A model generated the notes under the pieces. The model was not told the origin of the DNA. It saw only the letters and a list, made by a program, of their open reading frames with translations, and ran no database searches. A stretch of 64,000 nt of DNA from Lachnospiraceae bacterium (GTDB taxonomy: Bacteria; Bacillota; Clostridia; Lachnospirales; Lachnospiraceae). Location: positions 1 through 64,000 of the forward strand of contig JAJQCZ010000004.1 in NCBI GenBank assembly GCA_021202465.1, written 5' to 3'. The translations under genes were made by a program, and so were the position numbers. Shown one piece after another: positions 1-8,369 of the stretch. Position 1 is the first letter of the stretch. Each line of letters begins with the position of its first letter.

Positions 1-76
1 TTGTTCGAATCAATGAATCTCCTGCTGTTTGGGGTTGTTTTTTCACAGCCCCCATTTTCAACATAGAGGGTAAACC

Positions 77-1030
77 ATGTACTATTGTTTTATAGCAGAA
101 GATTTGGACGGTCTTACAAATGATCCTCTGATTATTCAAAAAAACTACGCTGAACGATTAAACGCCCTGTGTATTGCTTCTTTAACACAACAAACTGTAT
201 TAAGTCCTTCTGGTGATCCAGTAATACTGGATGGCAAGAAGGTTTTGTTGCGTTGCACCAATGACAATTTGTCAGATGGAATACAATTACTTTTGAAGTT
301 TGGTGCTGAGTTTATTGAAACACAAGATGACATCAGCCAAATTGAAAACTGGCACAAACTTGGTATCACTCGCAGAAAAATATATGAATTATCTATTTCT
401 GATTTGATGAAGAATTTACCAGCAGAACTTACATCTAATGATGCCTTGTTTGTGAAATCAAAAAGCAAAGGCTTTAGTGCTGTTATCAATCCGAAAAAAC
501 TTATTCAACGAGAACCGCAAGTAATGGATTTCCTGAAAAACCAGAATGTGAAATCTAATCAGATTTTGCTTCTTTCAAGATTTATTCAAATGAGGATAGA
601 TTCGCTCGGAACAAGAGAAACCCGTCATGTAGTCTTGAATAATCAATTAGTAAATTCCTCCCGACTGCTACATTCACTCAAACACACCGTCCCGAAATCG
701 CACAAAAACAAGGCACAGGAGATAGTCAAACAAGTTGAAGCAGTTGGCACATTTCCGTCTAACTATATTTTAGACTTAGGTGAGTTTACCGCTGAAGAAG
801 ATTCATATTTAGATGTAGTAGAATTTAATCCACTCTCTTGTTCTATGTGCTTTGTTAATAACAGTATATTTGAGATTGCTGTTCCAGAAATCACTGAAAT
901 CAAGAAACGACTGCAAATAGGCTTTGAGTTTTGTTATGATGCAATTAGTTATCCCAAAAGCTATGATTTGATAAGAGCATCGAATAGAAACTACACTTAT
1001 TTGTCAGAGGAAAGATATTCTTTTCTCTAA
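77..1030 (+). CDS. Possible ATP-grasp-fold protein (R2K-like), 317 aa
   Basis: A 317-residue protein preceded by AGAGGG seven bases before the ATG. I do not recognise it firmly. The C-terminal third reads like the end of an ATP-grasp enzyme: a strand ending in ILDLGEF, then the acidic/Asn element LDVVEFNPL at about residues 244-252, which resembles the metal-binding E-x-N-P of R2K-clade ATP-grasp proteins (DUF4343). If correct, it would ligate or modify a small molecule or peptide using ATP; no substrate can be inferred. No signal peptide or membrane segment is seen. It is AT-rich compared with genes beyond 10 kb, which suggests acquired DNA. The first 76 bases of the window hold no gene. Confidence 0.4.
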   Translation: MYYCFIAEDLDGLTNDPLIIQKNYAERLNALCIASLTQQTVLSPSGDPVILDGKKVLLRCTNDNLSDGIQLLLKFGAEFIETQDDISQIENWHKLGITRRKIYELSISDLMKNLPAELTSNDALFVKSKSKGFSAVINPKKLIQREPQVMDFLKNQNVKSNQILLLSRFIQMRIDSLGTRETRHVVLNNQLVNSSRLLHSLKHTVPKSHKNKAQEIVKQVEAVGTFPSNYILDLGEFTAEEDSYLDVVEFNPLSCSMCFVNNSIFEIAVPEITEIKKRLQIGFEFCYDAISYPKSYDLIRASNRNYTYLSEERYSFL

Positions 1031-1129
1031 ACTAATTAGAATGCACAAATTGGCAAGCAGTGTAAACCTGTACAGGTTCACTCATTTTCTCGATTTTCCT
1101 TTCGGTGCAATCTTCGCAAATTTGCTTGT

Positions 1130-1226
1130 TGGGGAAGCATCTGAAAAAGACAAAAAAGAGCTGGATTTGTTTGAAGGGAAATGCACGGGAATCCCGACGA
1201 TACAGGAGCCTAAGAACAGGAACTAG
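1130..1226 (+). pseudogene. Remnant of an AlbA_2/HATPase-type gene
   Basis: Positions 1154-1208 match 9628-9682 with one mismatch in 55 bases. They encode the conserved segment KELDLxEGKCTGIPTIQE of the AlbA_2 protein whose 3' half lies at 9464-10192. Similarity stops on both sides, and the frame closes soon after at 1226. The open frame that contains it (from 1041) has an unrelated, low-complexity start. I read it as a scar of a second, mostly deleted copy of this gene family, or as the debris of a recombination event, rather than a functional small protein. Confidence 0.6.
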
Positions 1227-1452
1227 ATTAGCGAAGTGTCCATAAAGAGGGTACTACACTAATTCATGTGTCCACTGTTATGGGTATAGTATACTTTAGG
1301 TGCCAGAATATAATAACAGTGTAGAATATGACAAAAATCGCACAGATTGTGTATGGATGAACAATTTACGCGGTTTTTGCTGTAAAATACGGATGGGTAT
1401 ATATGTTGCTTATTTGGACTGTCCTGTTTAAAAGAGGAAGATGGGGGGAAAT
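1227..1452. other. AT-rich intergenic region with an inverted repeat
   Basis: No gene is seen here. A 9-bp inverted repeat, CACTGTTAT at 1273-1281 and ATAACAGTG at 1313-1321, encloses 31 bases containing the near-palindrome GTATAGTATAC. It could be an operator for the membrane protein that follows or a relic of a mobile element end. No terminator-like T-run follows the repeat. Confidence 0.35.
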
Positions 1453-2220
1453 ATGAAATTTAACATATCTCTGATGGAAGAAGAAAATACATCGTCTTGT
1501 AAGGATAATCTGGTGCTTATTGCTCCTGTAGTGGCATATATAGTGATACCATTGATTTACGTATTGTATACGGAAAGTGTTAAAGTTGATGGCTGGCTTT
1601 ATATTACAGACGAATTTATACAGATTAATTTAATCCTGCGTTATTCTTCATATGTATGCGAGGCTATCGCAATCGGATTACTAAGCTATGTTATAATGAC
1701 AAAAAGTCTTAAGCTCAATATATTATATCTACTGGTATGCATGAGTGGATTTTCCTGTTTTTACAGGGCTTATCATTATTTTTATAAGACCGTATTCAGC
1801 GCATATTTTTTGGGATTCATGATTGCCTGGGGGTTGATATTGGTCGTATCAAAGCTTATCAGGAAAAATATAGTGAAACTGTTGGTGCTGACTGCAGTTG
1901 CAATGTTTGGATGCGTATTCATGCCCGATGTTATTTCGGGACTGAGCTATTCAACAGATTATTTTGACATTTTTTTGAGCGCTGTTCTGGGAATGGTTGT
2001 AAAACTGATAATCAGTCTGTGTGTCGGTGTCATATGGATAGTATTTTCCCAATACTATAATATTGATCCTTTTGGTTTTGACGGAACCTCTGATATGCAG
2101 GCGGTATGTAAATGCCCTGTGTGTAATAAGGTGTTTTATGAAGAGACGAATTTCTGCGGAGAGTGCGGAGCAAAAGTAATCAGGGTGTCAGAAGGATATC
2201 AGGAAGATGAAAAACATTAA
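1453..2220 (+). CDS. Membrane protein with C-terminal zinc ribbon
   Basis: A 255-residue protein with about six hydrophobic segments between residues 20 and 205, followed by a cytosolic tail with two CxxC pairs (CPVCNKVF and CGECGAKV, about residues 222-246). This is the double-cysteine zinc-ribbon pattern common in uncharacterised Firmicute membrane proteins. The ATG at 1453 is chosen over 1441 because GGGGGG lies just upstream of 1453. It overlaps the next gene by 14 bases, so the two are probably translationally coupled. No function can be assigned beyond an integral membrane protein with a metal-binding tail. Confidence 0.6.
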   Translation: MKFNISLMEEENTSSCKDNLVLIAPVVAYIVIPLIYVLYTESVKVDGWLYITDEFIQINLILRYSSYVCEAIAIGLLSYVIMTKSLKLNILYLLVCMSGFSCFYRAYHYFYKTVFSAYFLGFMIAWGLILVVSKLIRKNIVKLLVLTAVAMFGCVFMPDVISGLSYSTDYFDIFLSAVLGMVVKLIISLCVGVIWIVFSQYYNIDPFGFDGTSDMQAVCKCPVCNKVFYEETNFCGECGAKVIRVSEGYQEDEKH

Positions 2221-2950
2221 GAGAGACAGAGAGTTCGTCTTAATCACCGGTGACACACATGGGCGTTTCGCGAGAATCCGGGAGTACTTGTGGCGCAACC
2301 AGGTGGCAGAGCAGTCGCTTTTGATTATTCTCGGCGATGCCGGAATCAATTATTTTGGTGGAGCCAGGGACCGGGAGTTGAAAAAATTTCTGGAAACCTT
2401 TGATATTACGCTGCTTTGTATACATGGTAACCATGAAAGGCGACCGGAAACCATTCCCACATACAAAGAGGAATGCTGGCGCGGCGGAGTTGTGTATGTG
2501 GAACCGGATTACCCGCACCTGCTTTTTGCGAAGGATGGCGAGGTATATGATATCTGCGGAAAGCAGACTCTGGTCATAGGCGGCGCTTATTCTGTAGATC
2601 GCGAGTACCGCATTGCCAGGAATCCACATAACCCGGAATGGTGGCCGGACGAGCAGCCTTCGGAGGAGATAAAGCAGAGGGTGAGAACTAAACTGGATTC
2701 TATGAACTGGAAGGCAGATGTGGTGCTGAGCCATACGGTACCCAGGAAATATGAACCTGTGGAGACATTTTTAAAGTGGATCGACCAAAGTTCGGTTGAC
2801 AAATCGACAGAAGACTGGCTGCAGGAGATTGAGGACAACTTAACATATGAGCATTGGTATGCCGGGCATTATCATATACAGAAAACCGTTGATAGGTTGG
2901 AAATGATGTATGAAAATGTTCATGGGTTCGATGATTACCAGATGAATTAG
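2207..2950 (+). CDS. Calcineurin-like metallophosphoesterase
   Basis: A 247-residue cytosolic protein of the calcineurin-like phosphoesterase superfamily. The dimetal motifs are visible in order: TGDTHGRF near residue 14, LGDAGIN near 42, IHGNHERR near 73, SHTVP near 175 and a late AGHYH near 221. These match the D-x-H, G-D, G-N-H-E and H-x-H signatures, so the enzyme is probably active on a phosphoester. The substrate is unknown. The start lies inside the end of the upstream zinc-ribbon membrane protein gene. A terminator follows at about 2985. Confidence 0.85.
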   Translation: MKNIKRDREFVLITGDTHGRFARIREYLWRNQVAEQSLLIILGDAGINYFGGARDRELKKFLETFDITLLCIHGNHERRPETIPTYKEECWRGGVVYVEPDYPHLLFAKDGEVYDICGKQTLVIGGAYSVDREYRIARNPHNPEWWPDEQPSEEIKQRVRTKLDSMNWKADVVLSHTVPRKYEPVETFLKWIDQSSVDKSTEDWLQEIEDNLTYEHWYAGHYHIQKTVDRLEMMYENVHGFDDYQMN

Positions 2951-2984
2951 AGGAAAATATGAGATAATCGGTCAGGTGCCTTTG

Positions 2985-3022
2985 AATGCCGGGATCGTCT
3001 GACGACGGTTCCGGCATTTATT
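2985..3022 (+). terminator. Hairpin after the metallophosphoesterase gene
   Basis: An inverted repeat built on AATGCCGG and CCGGCATT with a GTC/GAC inner stem is followed by TATT. A second hairpin (GAGCCACTG paired with CAGTGGCTC, 3022-3063) follows at once. The pair separates this gene from the convergent gene ending at 3112. Confidence 0.65.
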
Positions 3023-3111
3023 GAGCCACTGCTTGGGTCTCAGATCACCCTTCACAGTGGCTCCTGTGTCTATTATGGCTTGGCATGGATATTCCTCCAA
3101 TCTGCCGCAGA

Positions 3112-4824
3112 TCAAGCCTCCCTCTCCAGCATGACCCGGCACCGCTTTTTATAACAGGCGACTCCATATTTCAGGATGATCCGCATATCATCTGCCTTCA
3201 GTTCTGCCGTGTAATGGCTATCCGTGATCTGGGCCAGCGCTTCGCGGCACGCCGCGTCGAGGTTTCCGCCTTCGGCGTATTTTACTTCGATGACAATGCC
3301 TATTCCCTCTTCCTCAATCTCGATCTGGATATCGAAATATCCTTCACCTGCTTCGCGGTTGGAGGTAATGTCCCAATTATTTTTGAAGAGGAGAATTCCG
3401 AGAATCAGGCCATGGTAGAAGCTTTCTTTGAACTCTTTCCTCACCGCTGTATCGCGGATGCTGATGGTAGTTGCCATACTTCTGGTAAATATACGTTCCA
3501 CTTCAGCTGCATCACCCTTTTTCAAGGCGGCGCAGAATTCCGTTGCCAGAGTACCGTCTTCAGCCACCTTCTCTTCAAATTGTTCTAGAAGAATGTCTCG
3601 GAAGAGCTCACGGACTTCGTTGTTCGGGATTTTCAGACTGACGAGACTGCCGGCGGGGATTTCGCTGGGAGTCAGATAACCGGTCGCTAACAAAAGGCTC
3701 CACATATTTTCAATGCGGTCATACATGGTCTGCCAGGTCAGCTGTTCCTCGATTTTTTTCTGGACTGTTTCTCCGGAAATCAGTCGTTCGATCTGGGTCT
3801 TTGTGATGCCGTTTCCCATGCAGTGGATAAAGCGCTTTACTTCCTCATTACCGCTGGAGTTTTTCCAGTAGCTTTTCGGCCTTTTCTCCGGATTTGTGAG
3901 AAGCTGATCGCACCAGTTGATCACATCCCAGGGATTATAGATATGCGCATTGCCTATGCGATACCCGTCATACCATTCTTTGGTGATTTCATAATATTGT
4001 GACAGGCCATACTCATCGAGCATTTGCCGGACTTCTGTGTCTGTAAATCCAAATTGTTCATTGCAGTTCGCGTCCAGAACAGTAGATACTTTCAGGTTAT
4101 TCAGACCAGTAAATATGCTTTCCTTTGAAATACGAAGGCAGCCGGTCATGACTGCAAAATACAGGCTTCTGTTTGATTTCAGTGCGGCATCCAGCATGTT
4201 TCGAATCAGGCTGACCATCTGGTCATAGTATCCCTGCATATTTGCCTTTGCCAGAGGGACATCATATTCATCGATCAGAATGATCACCTTCCGCCCGTAA
4301 TGCTTTTCCAGCAGCTGGGACAGGGTGTTCAGGCTGCTGGTGATGGTCGATTCAGGCATGGTAAAGGTGCTTTTCGACGACTCATCGACCCGGATGAGCT
4401 GACGGTACAGGCTTTTTTCCTCTTCATAGAGCCTGTTGCTGTCCAGAAGAAAGCGAAAACGCAGCGCTTCTTTGGCAAGAATCGTACAGAGTTCGTTCTT
4501 GGCAGATTCGTAATTCATTCCGTGCGCGGTTTTCAGGCTGAGAGAAATGACCGGAAACTGTCCCATATATGCCTTGCACAGTTCAGCATCCTGGGAGATC
4601 GACAGGCCTTCAAACCATTTTTTGTCAGCACCGATTTCAAAAAAGCACTGGAGCATGCTCATGTTCAGGCTCTTTCCAAAGCGGCGCGGACGTGTGAACA
4701 GGTTCACCTCGCCCCGGTTCCGAAGCAGAACGCGGATAAAATCGGTTTTATCAATATAGTAGTAGTTCTCAGTTCGGATTTTTTCAAAATCATCGATTCC
4801 GATCGGAAGCATCTTCGTATTCAC
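3112..4824 (-). CDS. AAA-ATPase-like / PD-(D/E)XK nuclease fusion protein
   Basis: A 570-residue member of the common Clostridia/Bacteroidetes family that joins an AAA-like ATPase domain (PF09820 type) to a C-terminal PD-(D/E)XK domain (DUF1703, PF08011 type). Seen are the N-terminal signature LPIGIDDFEKIR, a Walker A-like RPRRFGKSLNMSM near residue 46, Walker B VIILIDEYDVPL near 184, and the nuclease core FDIQIEIEEEG...IVIEVKYAEG near 510-530. I chose the GTG at 4824 because GGAGGTGG precedes it; an upstream in-frame ATG at 4869 lacks a site. The role is unknown; such proteins are abundant in gut genomes and may act on nucleic acid. It is divergent from the AlbA_2 gene. Confidence 0.8.
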   Translation of the reverse strand: MNTKMLPIGIDDFEKIRTENYYYIDKTDFIRVLLRNRGEVNLFTRPRRFGKSLNMSMLQCFFEIGADKKWFEGLSISQDAELCKAYMGQFPVISLSLKTAHGMNYESAKNELCTILAKEALRFRFLLDSNRLYEEEKSLYRQLIRVDESSKSTFTMPESTITSSLNTLSQLLEKHYGRKVIILIDEYDVPLAKANMQGYYDQMVSLIRNMLDAALKSNRSLYFAVMTGCLRISKESIFTGLNNLKVSTVLDANCNEQFGFTDTEVRQMLDEYGLSQYYEITKEWYDGYRIGNAHIYNPWDVINWCDQLLTNPEKRPKSYWKNSSGNEEVKRFIHCMGNGITKTQIERLISGETVQKKIEEQLTWQTMYDRIENMWSLLLATGYLTPSEIPAGSLVSLKIPNNEVRELFRDILLEQFEEKVAEDGTLATEFCAALKKGDAAEVERIFTRSMATTISIRDTAVRKEFKESFYHGLILGILLFKNNWDITSNREAGEGYFDIQIEIEEEGIGIVIEVKYAEGGNLDAACREALAQITDSHYTAELKADDMRIILKYGVACYKKRCRVMLEREA

Positions 4825-5991
4825 ACGGCCACCTCCATAAAACACCTTCAATGATAAGAATTTTATCATAATCGTCAGGGGGAATCAATATCGAGTCAGG
4901 AAAACAGCAGACTTACCACGATGTCCATATACGGCAAAAGCTGTGAAATGAGTTTGTTTACTTTGTTTCCCGGGCATGGTATATTGGATGTAATACGGAA
5001 AAGGGAGGCAGCGATGGAACTTGAGATTAATGTTGAAGATCTCCTGAACAAACGAAGAATTGAATCTGACCGGATTGAGTTTAAAGCCTCATGGAACCCG
5101 GATGACATTTATCACACCATCTGTGCATTTGCCAATGATTATGACAATGTCGGCGGCGGATATATTGTGATTGGGGTAGAAGAGAATAACGGAGTTGCCG
5201 TCCGCCCGGTAAAGGGAATTCAGGAGTATGAGATTGACTCGATTAAGAAGGAAATGATCGGGTATAATAACACGATGGTACCCGCCTGTTTCCCGAACGT
5301 AATTGATGAAGAGGTAGACGGGAAATGCATCCTGGTATTGTGGGTGACGACCGGTGCAGGAAGGCCTTATAAGGCACCCGAGCATGTGACTGCAAAGAAA
5401 GATAAAAAGCTGTATTATTATATCCGCTATGCATCCAGTTCTATTCGTGCCAATGCGGAGCAGGAAAGAGAATTGCTGAGCATGACGGATTACATGCCCT
5501 TTGACATGAAGCCGAATTTCAAGGCGACAGAGGATGATATTTCGGCTGCGTTGTTGATGGATCATCTGAAAAAGACAAAAAGCAGGCTGGCGAGGCAGGT
5601 GCTGAAACGCGGCGTGATGGATGTTCTCGGAGATATGCAGCTTCTGGTGGGTCCTCCGGAACAGCAGTATATAACAAATGTTGCGCTGATGATGTTCTGC
5701 GATCATCTGGACCGGTTTTTCCCATACACGCAGGTGGAGATTACGAAATTTCCGGAGGGAAGTATTCGGAATCCGAATAACTTTATCGAGGTACCGGTGA
5801 TTAAGGGTTCCGTACCGGAAATGATCAACCGGACGATGCAGAAATTGCAGGACATGGTAATTCTGGAAAAGGTGACAAAGGTGAATTACCAGATGGAGGC
5901 GATTCGCCGTTTTAACTATCCCTATCAGGCCCTGGAAGAGGCTGCGGTGAACGCTTTTTATCATGCCTTATGGAAAGCTTTCCATAAACGG

Positions 5992-6026
5992 TGTTATGTA
6001 AAGTCCTCAGTTATGCAAAGTCAGTT
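5992..6026 (+). repeat. Left 35-bp terminal inverted repeat of the RIT element
   Basis: Matches the reverse complement of 9428-9462 at 33 of 35 positions. It contains two direct copies of TTATGNAAAGTC spaced 17 bases apart (5994 and 6011), likely recombinase half-sites. Confidence 0.9.
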
Positions 6027-6033
6027 TAGCAAT

Positions 6034-6060
6034 AGCCCAAAACAAGGGCTTTTTCTTTTG
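6034..6060 (+). terminator. Terminator-like hairpin in the left end of the RIT element
   Basis: AGCCC (6034-6038) and GGGCT (6046-6050) form a short stem followed by TTTTCTTTTG. It would stop transcripts entering from the interrupted host gene. It may also be part of the recombination site, since a hairpin occupies the same place at the right end. Confidence 0.55.
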
Positions 6061-6136
6061 CTTTAACTTAGCATAAAATCATGATACCTTCAAGAGGCAG
6101 CCAATACTGGCTGTAATAAATTCTAAGGAGGTTTTC

Positions 6137-7357
6137 ATGATGAAGACAAAAGATCTACCTGCTGTAACCAGTACCTTGATCGATAAACTCAAGGCGGATG
6201 GATACAGCGAAACTGTTCTTAAAAATACTCAGTGGATACTGGGACATTTTGAGAATTATTGCGGCAAACACGACATTCCAGAAATTAATGCCCCGGTTGC
6301 TTCTGAGTTTGTCAGGGAATGCTTTGGGTTTGACTATTACAACACGACTGCACCCATGCAGACTGTAATGAGGAGGCCCCTGCTTATTCTCCTCGAGTTC
6401 GAGGAGTCTGGAAATTATTACAAGACCCATCAGCGTGGATCTACCACGGAAATCCCGTTGGTATACAAAGATGTGTTCCTCGAATACAGGGATGTTGTAA
6501 ACGGCTTGTCTCTCTGCCAGAATTCAAAAGAACGTAAGCTCTGGATTTTTGTCAAATATTTTGAGTATCTTGAGAAAAATAACATCCTCTCATTAGCGGA
6601 GATCCAGTTCCAGACCGTCCATAATTATATCAATTCCCTCAATTCTTATGCCCCGTCGACAATCCGCTGCATCAAATCTGTCCTCAGGGAAATCTATGAC
6701 TGGCTTTATTCCCAAAAATATATTCCTTTTTCTGGGAGACAGGTATTCCCGATGATCCGGAAAGACCCTCGCAACAAGCTGCTTCCCTATTATTCCAAGG
6801 AAGAGGTTGCGCAGCTGCTTTCCTGCATTGATACAGACACTGCTTCCGGGAAATGTATTTACGCTGTCATCAGCATACTCGTATATCTGGGCATGCGTGC
6901 CGGGGATATAATCCGTCTGAAGTTTACAGATATTGACTGGAATACCGGGACAATCCATTTCACCCAGCATAAAACAGGAAAGCCGCTTTCGCTGCCTCTT
7001 CTGGATGAAGTGAAATATCCGCTTCTTGATTATATCAAGAATGGCCGCCATGAAAGCGCGGATCCCGACTATGTTTTTGTAACACTGTATGCACCTTATA
7101 CGAAATTCAGCAGTACCTCTTCTATTTTCAGGATGGTGGAAAAGTGCATGCAGACGGCAGGGATCAATTATGAGGGCCGCCACCACGGACCCCATTCCCT
7201 CCGCCACAGCCTTGCAACAAACATGATGTCTGAAAATGTCCCGGTCAGCGCCATCGCAAAAATCCTTGGGCATTCCAGCACGAAAACTACAGAAACGTAC
7301 CTGACAGTGGATGAGACCCATTTAAAAGAAATCTCACTGGAGGTGCCCTATGTCTAA
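6137..7357 (+). CDS. Tyrosine recombinase, first of the RIT trio (RitA-like)
   Basis: A 406-residue phage-integrase-family recombinase. It has an N-terminal SAM-like core-binding domain over about residues 1-200 and a C-terminal catalytic domain. The catalytic set is complete: Arg in LGMRAGDIIRLKF, the HSLRH box, LGHSSTKTT and the Tyr of TETYL near residue 395. AAGGAGG stands six bases before the first of two adjacent ATG codons. It is the first gene of the trio and overlaps the second by 8 bases, so all three are probably one translationally coupled unit. In RIT elements the three proteins are thought to act together on the element ends; their individual roles are not known. Confidence 0.9.
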   Translation: MMKTKDLPAVTSTLIDKLKADGYSETVLKNTQWILGHFENYCGKHDIPEINAPVASEFVRECFGFDYYNTTAPMQTVMRRPLLILLEFEESGNYYKTHQRGSTTEIPLVYKDVFLEYRDVVNGLSLCQNSKERKLWIFVKYFEYLEKNNILSLAEIQFQTVHNYINSLNSYAPSTIRCIKSVLREIYDWLYSQKYIPFSGRQVFPMIRKDPRNKLLPYYSKEEVAQLLSCIDTDTASGKCIYAVISILVYLGMRAGDIIRLKFTDIDWNTGTIHFTQHKTGKPLSLPLLDEVKYPLLDYIKNGRHESADPDYVFVTLYAPYTKFSSTSSIFRMVEKCMQTAGINYEGRHHGPHSLRHSLATNMMSENVPVSAIAKILGHSSTKTTETYLTVDETHLKEISLEVPYV

Positions 7358-8369
7358 ACAGATGCCGAAAGTCAACGGGCTTCCACAGTTTATCGGGCCC
7401 TTTAAGGAACTTCTTCCGGACTATATCTATTATAAGAGAGCACAGGGATATGTATTTCGTGACCCAAATATTTATAAGCTCCGGGAAATGGATATGTTCT
7501 TTCTTGAAAATGGTGTCAAAAAGGTTGAGTTTACCAGACAGATGTATGAAGCATGGACAAATGTAAGACCTGGCGAAAAAGAAAGCAATGTTGAACACCG
7601 CAGATCTGCGGCCAGGGGGTTTGCCTGTTATTTGGTATCCCTTGGCTATGAAAATATTTATACCGGTTACGATGATACGCGCATTTTTAAGAGGGACTTT
7701 ATTCCATATGTTTTTTCAAAGGAAGAAATCCGGAGGATGTTCTGTGTGATATCCAAATGGTGTGTACAGGAACCTGGGCTGAGAAACGATTCCTTCAGGA
7801 TCGCTATGCTGCTGTACTACTGCTGCGGTTTCCGCAAATCAGAAGTCCTTGGCCTGAAAATGGCGAATATTGATCTGGATACAGGCAGGGTTACCATCCT
7901 GAATGGGAAAAATAATGTCAGCCGCATTGTAGTAGCATCAGATTCTCTCCGGTTTGAATTGAAGGATTATCACAGGAAATATCGCACGGAAGCAGCTCCT
8001 GAAGAATATTTCCTGACAGGGGAAAAAACAGAACATTATCCGGAAGGCTCCCTGTATGGGAAGTTCCGCACGTTGCTGTCAGAAGCAGGAATTGCTCTGC
8101 GGGCAGACGGCGGACGTCAGCGTATCCATGATATACGCCATACCTTCTGCGTCCACACGCTGGAAAAAATGCAGGAAAAGGGATTTGACCTATACACGTC
8201 ACTTCCACTGCTGTCTGTTTACCTCGGACATAAACACATCACTGAAACAGAGTATTACCTGAGGATGATGGAGGAGCATTTTAGCGGGATCCTTGAAAAA
8301 TCAGCCGCATACAGCCCGAACCTGTTCCCCAAATATGATGGAGAGGATGGTGGTACGGGTGCAGAATAA
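7350..8369 (+). CDS. Tyrosine recombinase, second of the RIT trio (RitB-like)
   Basis: A 339-residue tyrosine recombinase. Catalytic residues are visible: Arg in CGFRKSEVLGLKM, the box HDIRHTFCVH, and LGHKHITETEYYL with its Tyr near residue 307. The start ATG overlaps the stop of the upstream recombinase. The core-binding domain occupies about residues 1-140. It differs clearly in sequence from its two neighbours, so the trio did not arise by recent duplication. It acts in the cytosol on DNA, presumably with its two partners at the element ends. Confidence 0.9.
   Translation: MSKQMPKVNGLPQFIGPFKELLPDYIYYKRAQGYVFRDPNIYKLREMDMFFLENGVKKVEFTRQMYEAWTNVRPGEKESNVEHRRSAARGFACYLVSLGYENIYTGYDDTRIFKRDFIPYVFSKEEIRRMFCVISKWCVQEPGLRNDSFRIAMLLYYCCGFRKSEVLGLKMANIDLDTGRVTILNGKNNVSRIVVASDSLRFELKDYHRKYRTEAAPEEYFLTGEKTEHYPEGSLYGKFRTLLSEAGIALRADGGRQRIHDIRHTFCVHTLEKMQEKGFDLYTSLPLLSVYLGHKHITETEYYLRMMEEHFSGILEKSAAYSPNLFPKYDGEDGGTGAE

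Larger units (their letters stand above)
5014..6066 (+). pseudogene. AlbA_2 (Schlafen-type) protein, 5' half, interrupted
   Basis: The 5' part of a gene split by the element at 5965-9463. Native codons run from the ATG at 5014 (GGGAGG upstream) to CAT 5962-5964; the frame then reads 33 foreign residues in the element end and stops at 6066. The AlbA_2 nucleic-acid-binding domain is clear at residues 10-140 (SDRIEFKASWNP, GGGYIVIGVEENNG). The family's conserved AAVNAFYHRDY motif breaks after H. Joined to 9464-10192 it gives about 559 residues, a normal length for AlbA_2 plus GHKL-like plus winged-helix proteins. These are thought to be regulators or conflict-related DNA-binding ATPases. The truncated product lacks the C-terminal half and is probably inactive. 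Confidence 0.85.

Noticed and set aside
1041..1129. Functional small gene from 1041
   Set aside because: No ribosome-binding site, unrelated start and a tail that is only a scrap of the AlbA_2 gene.
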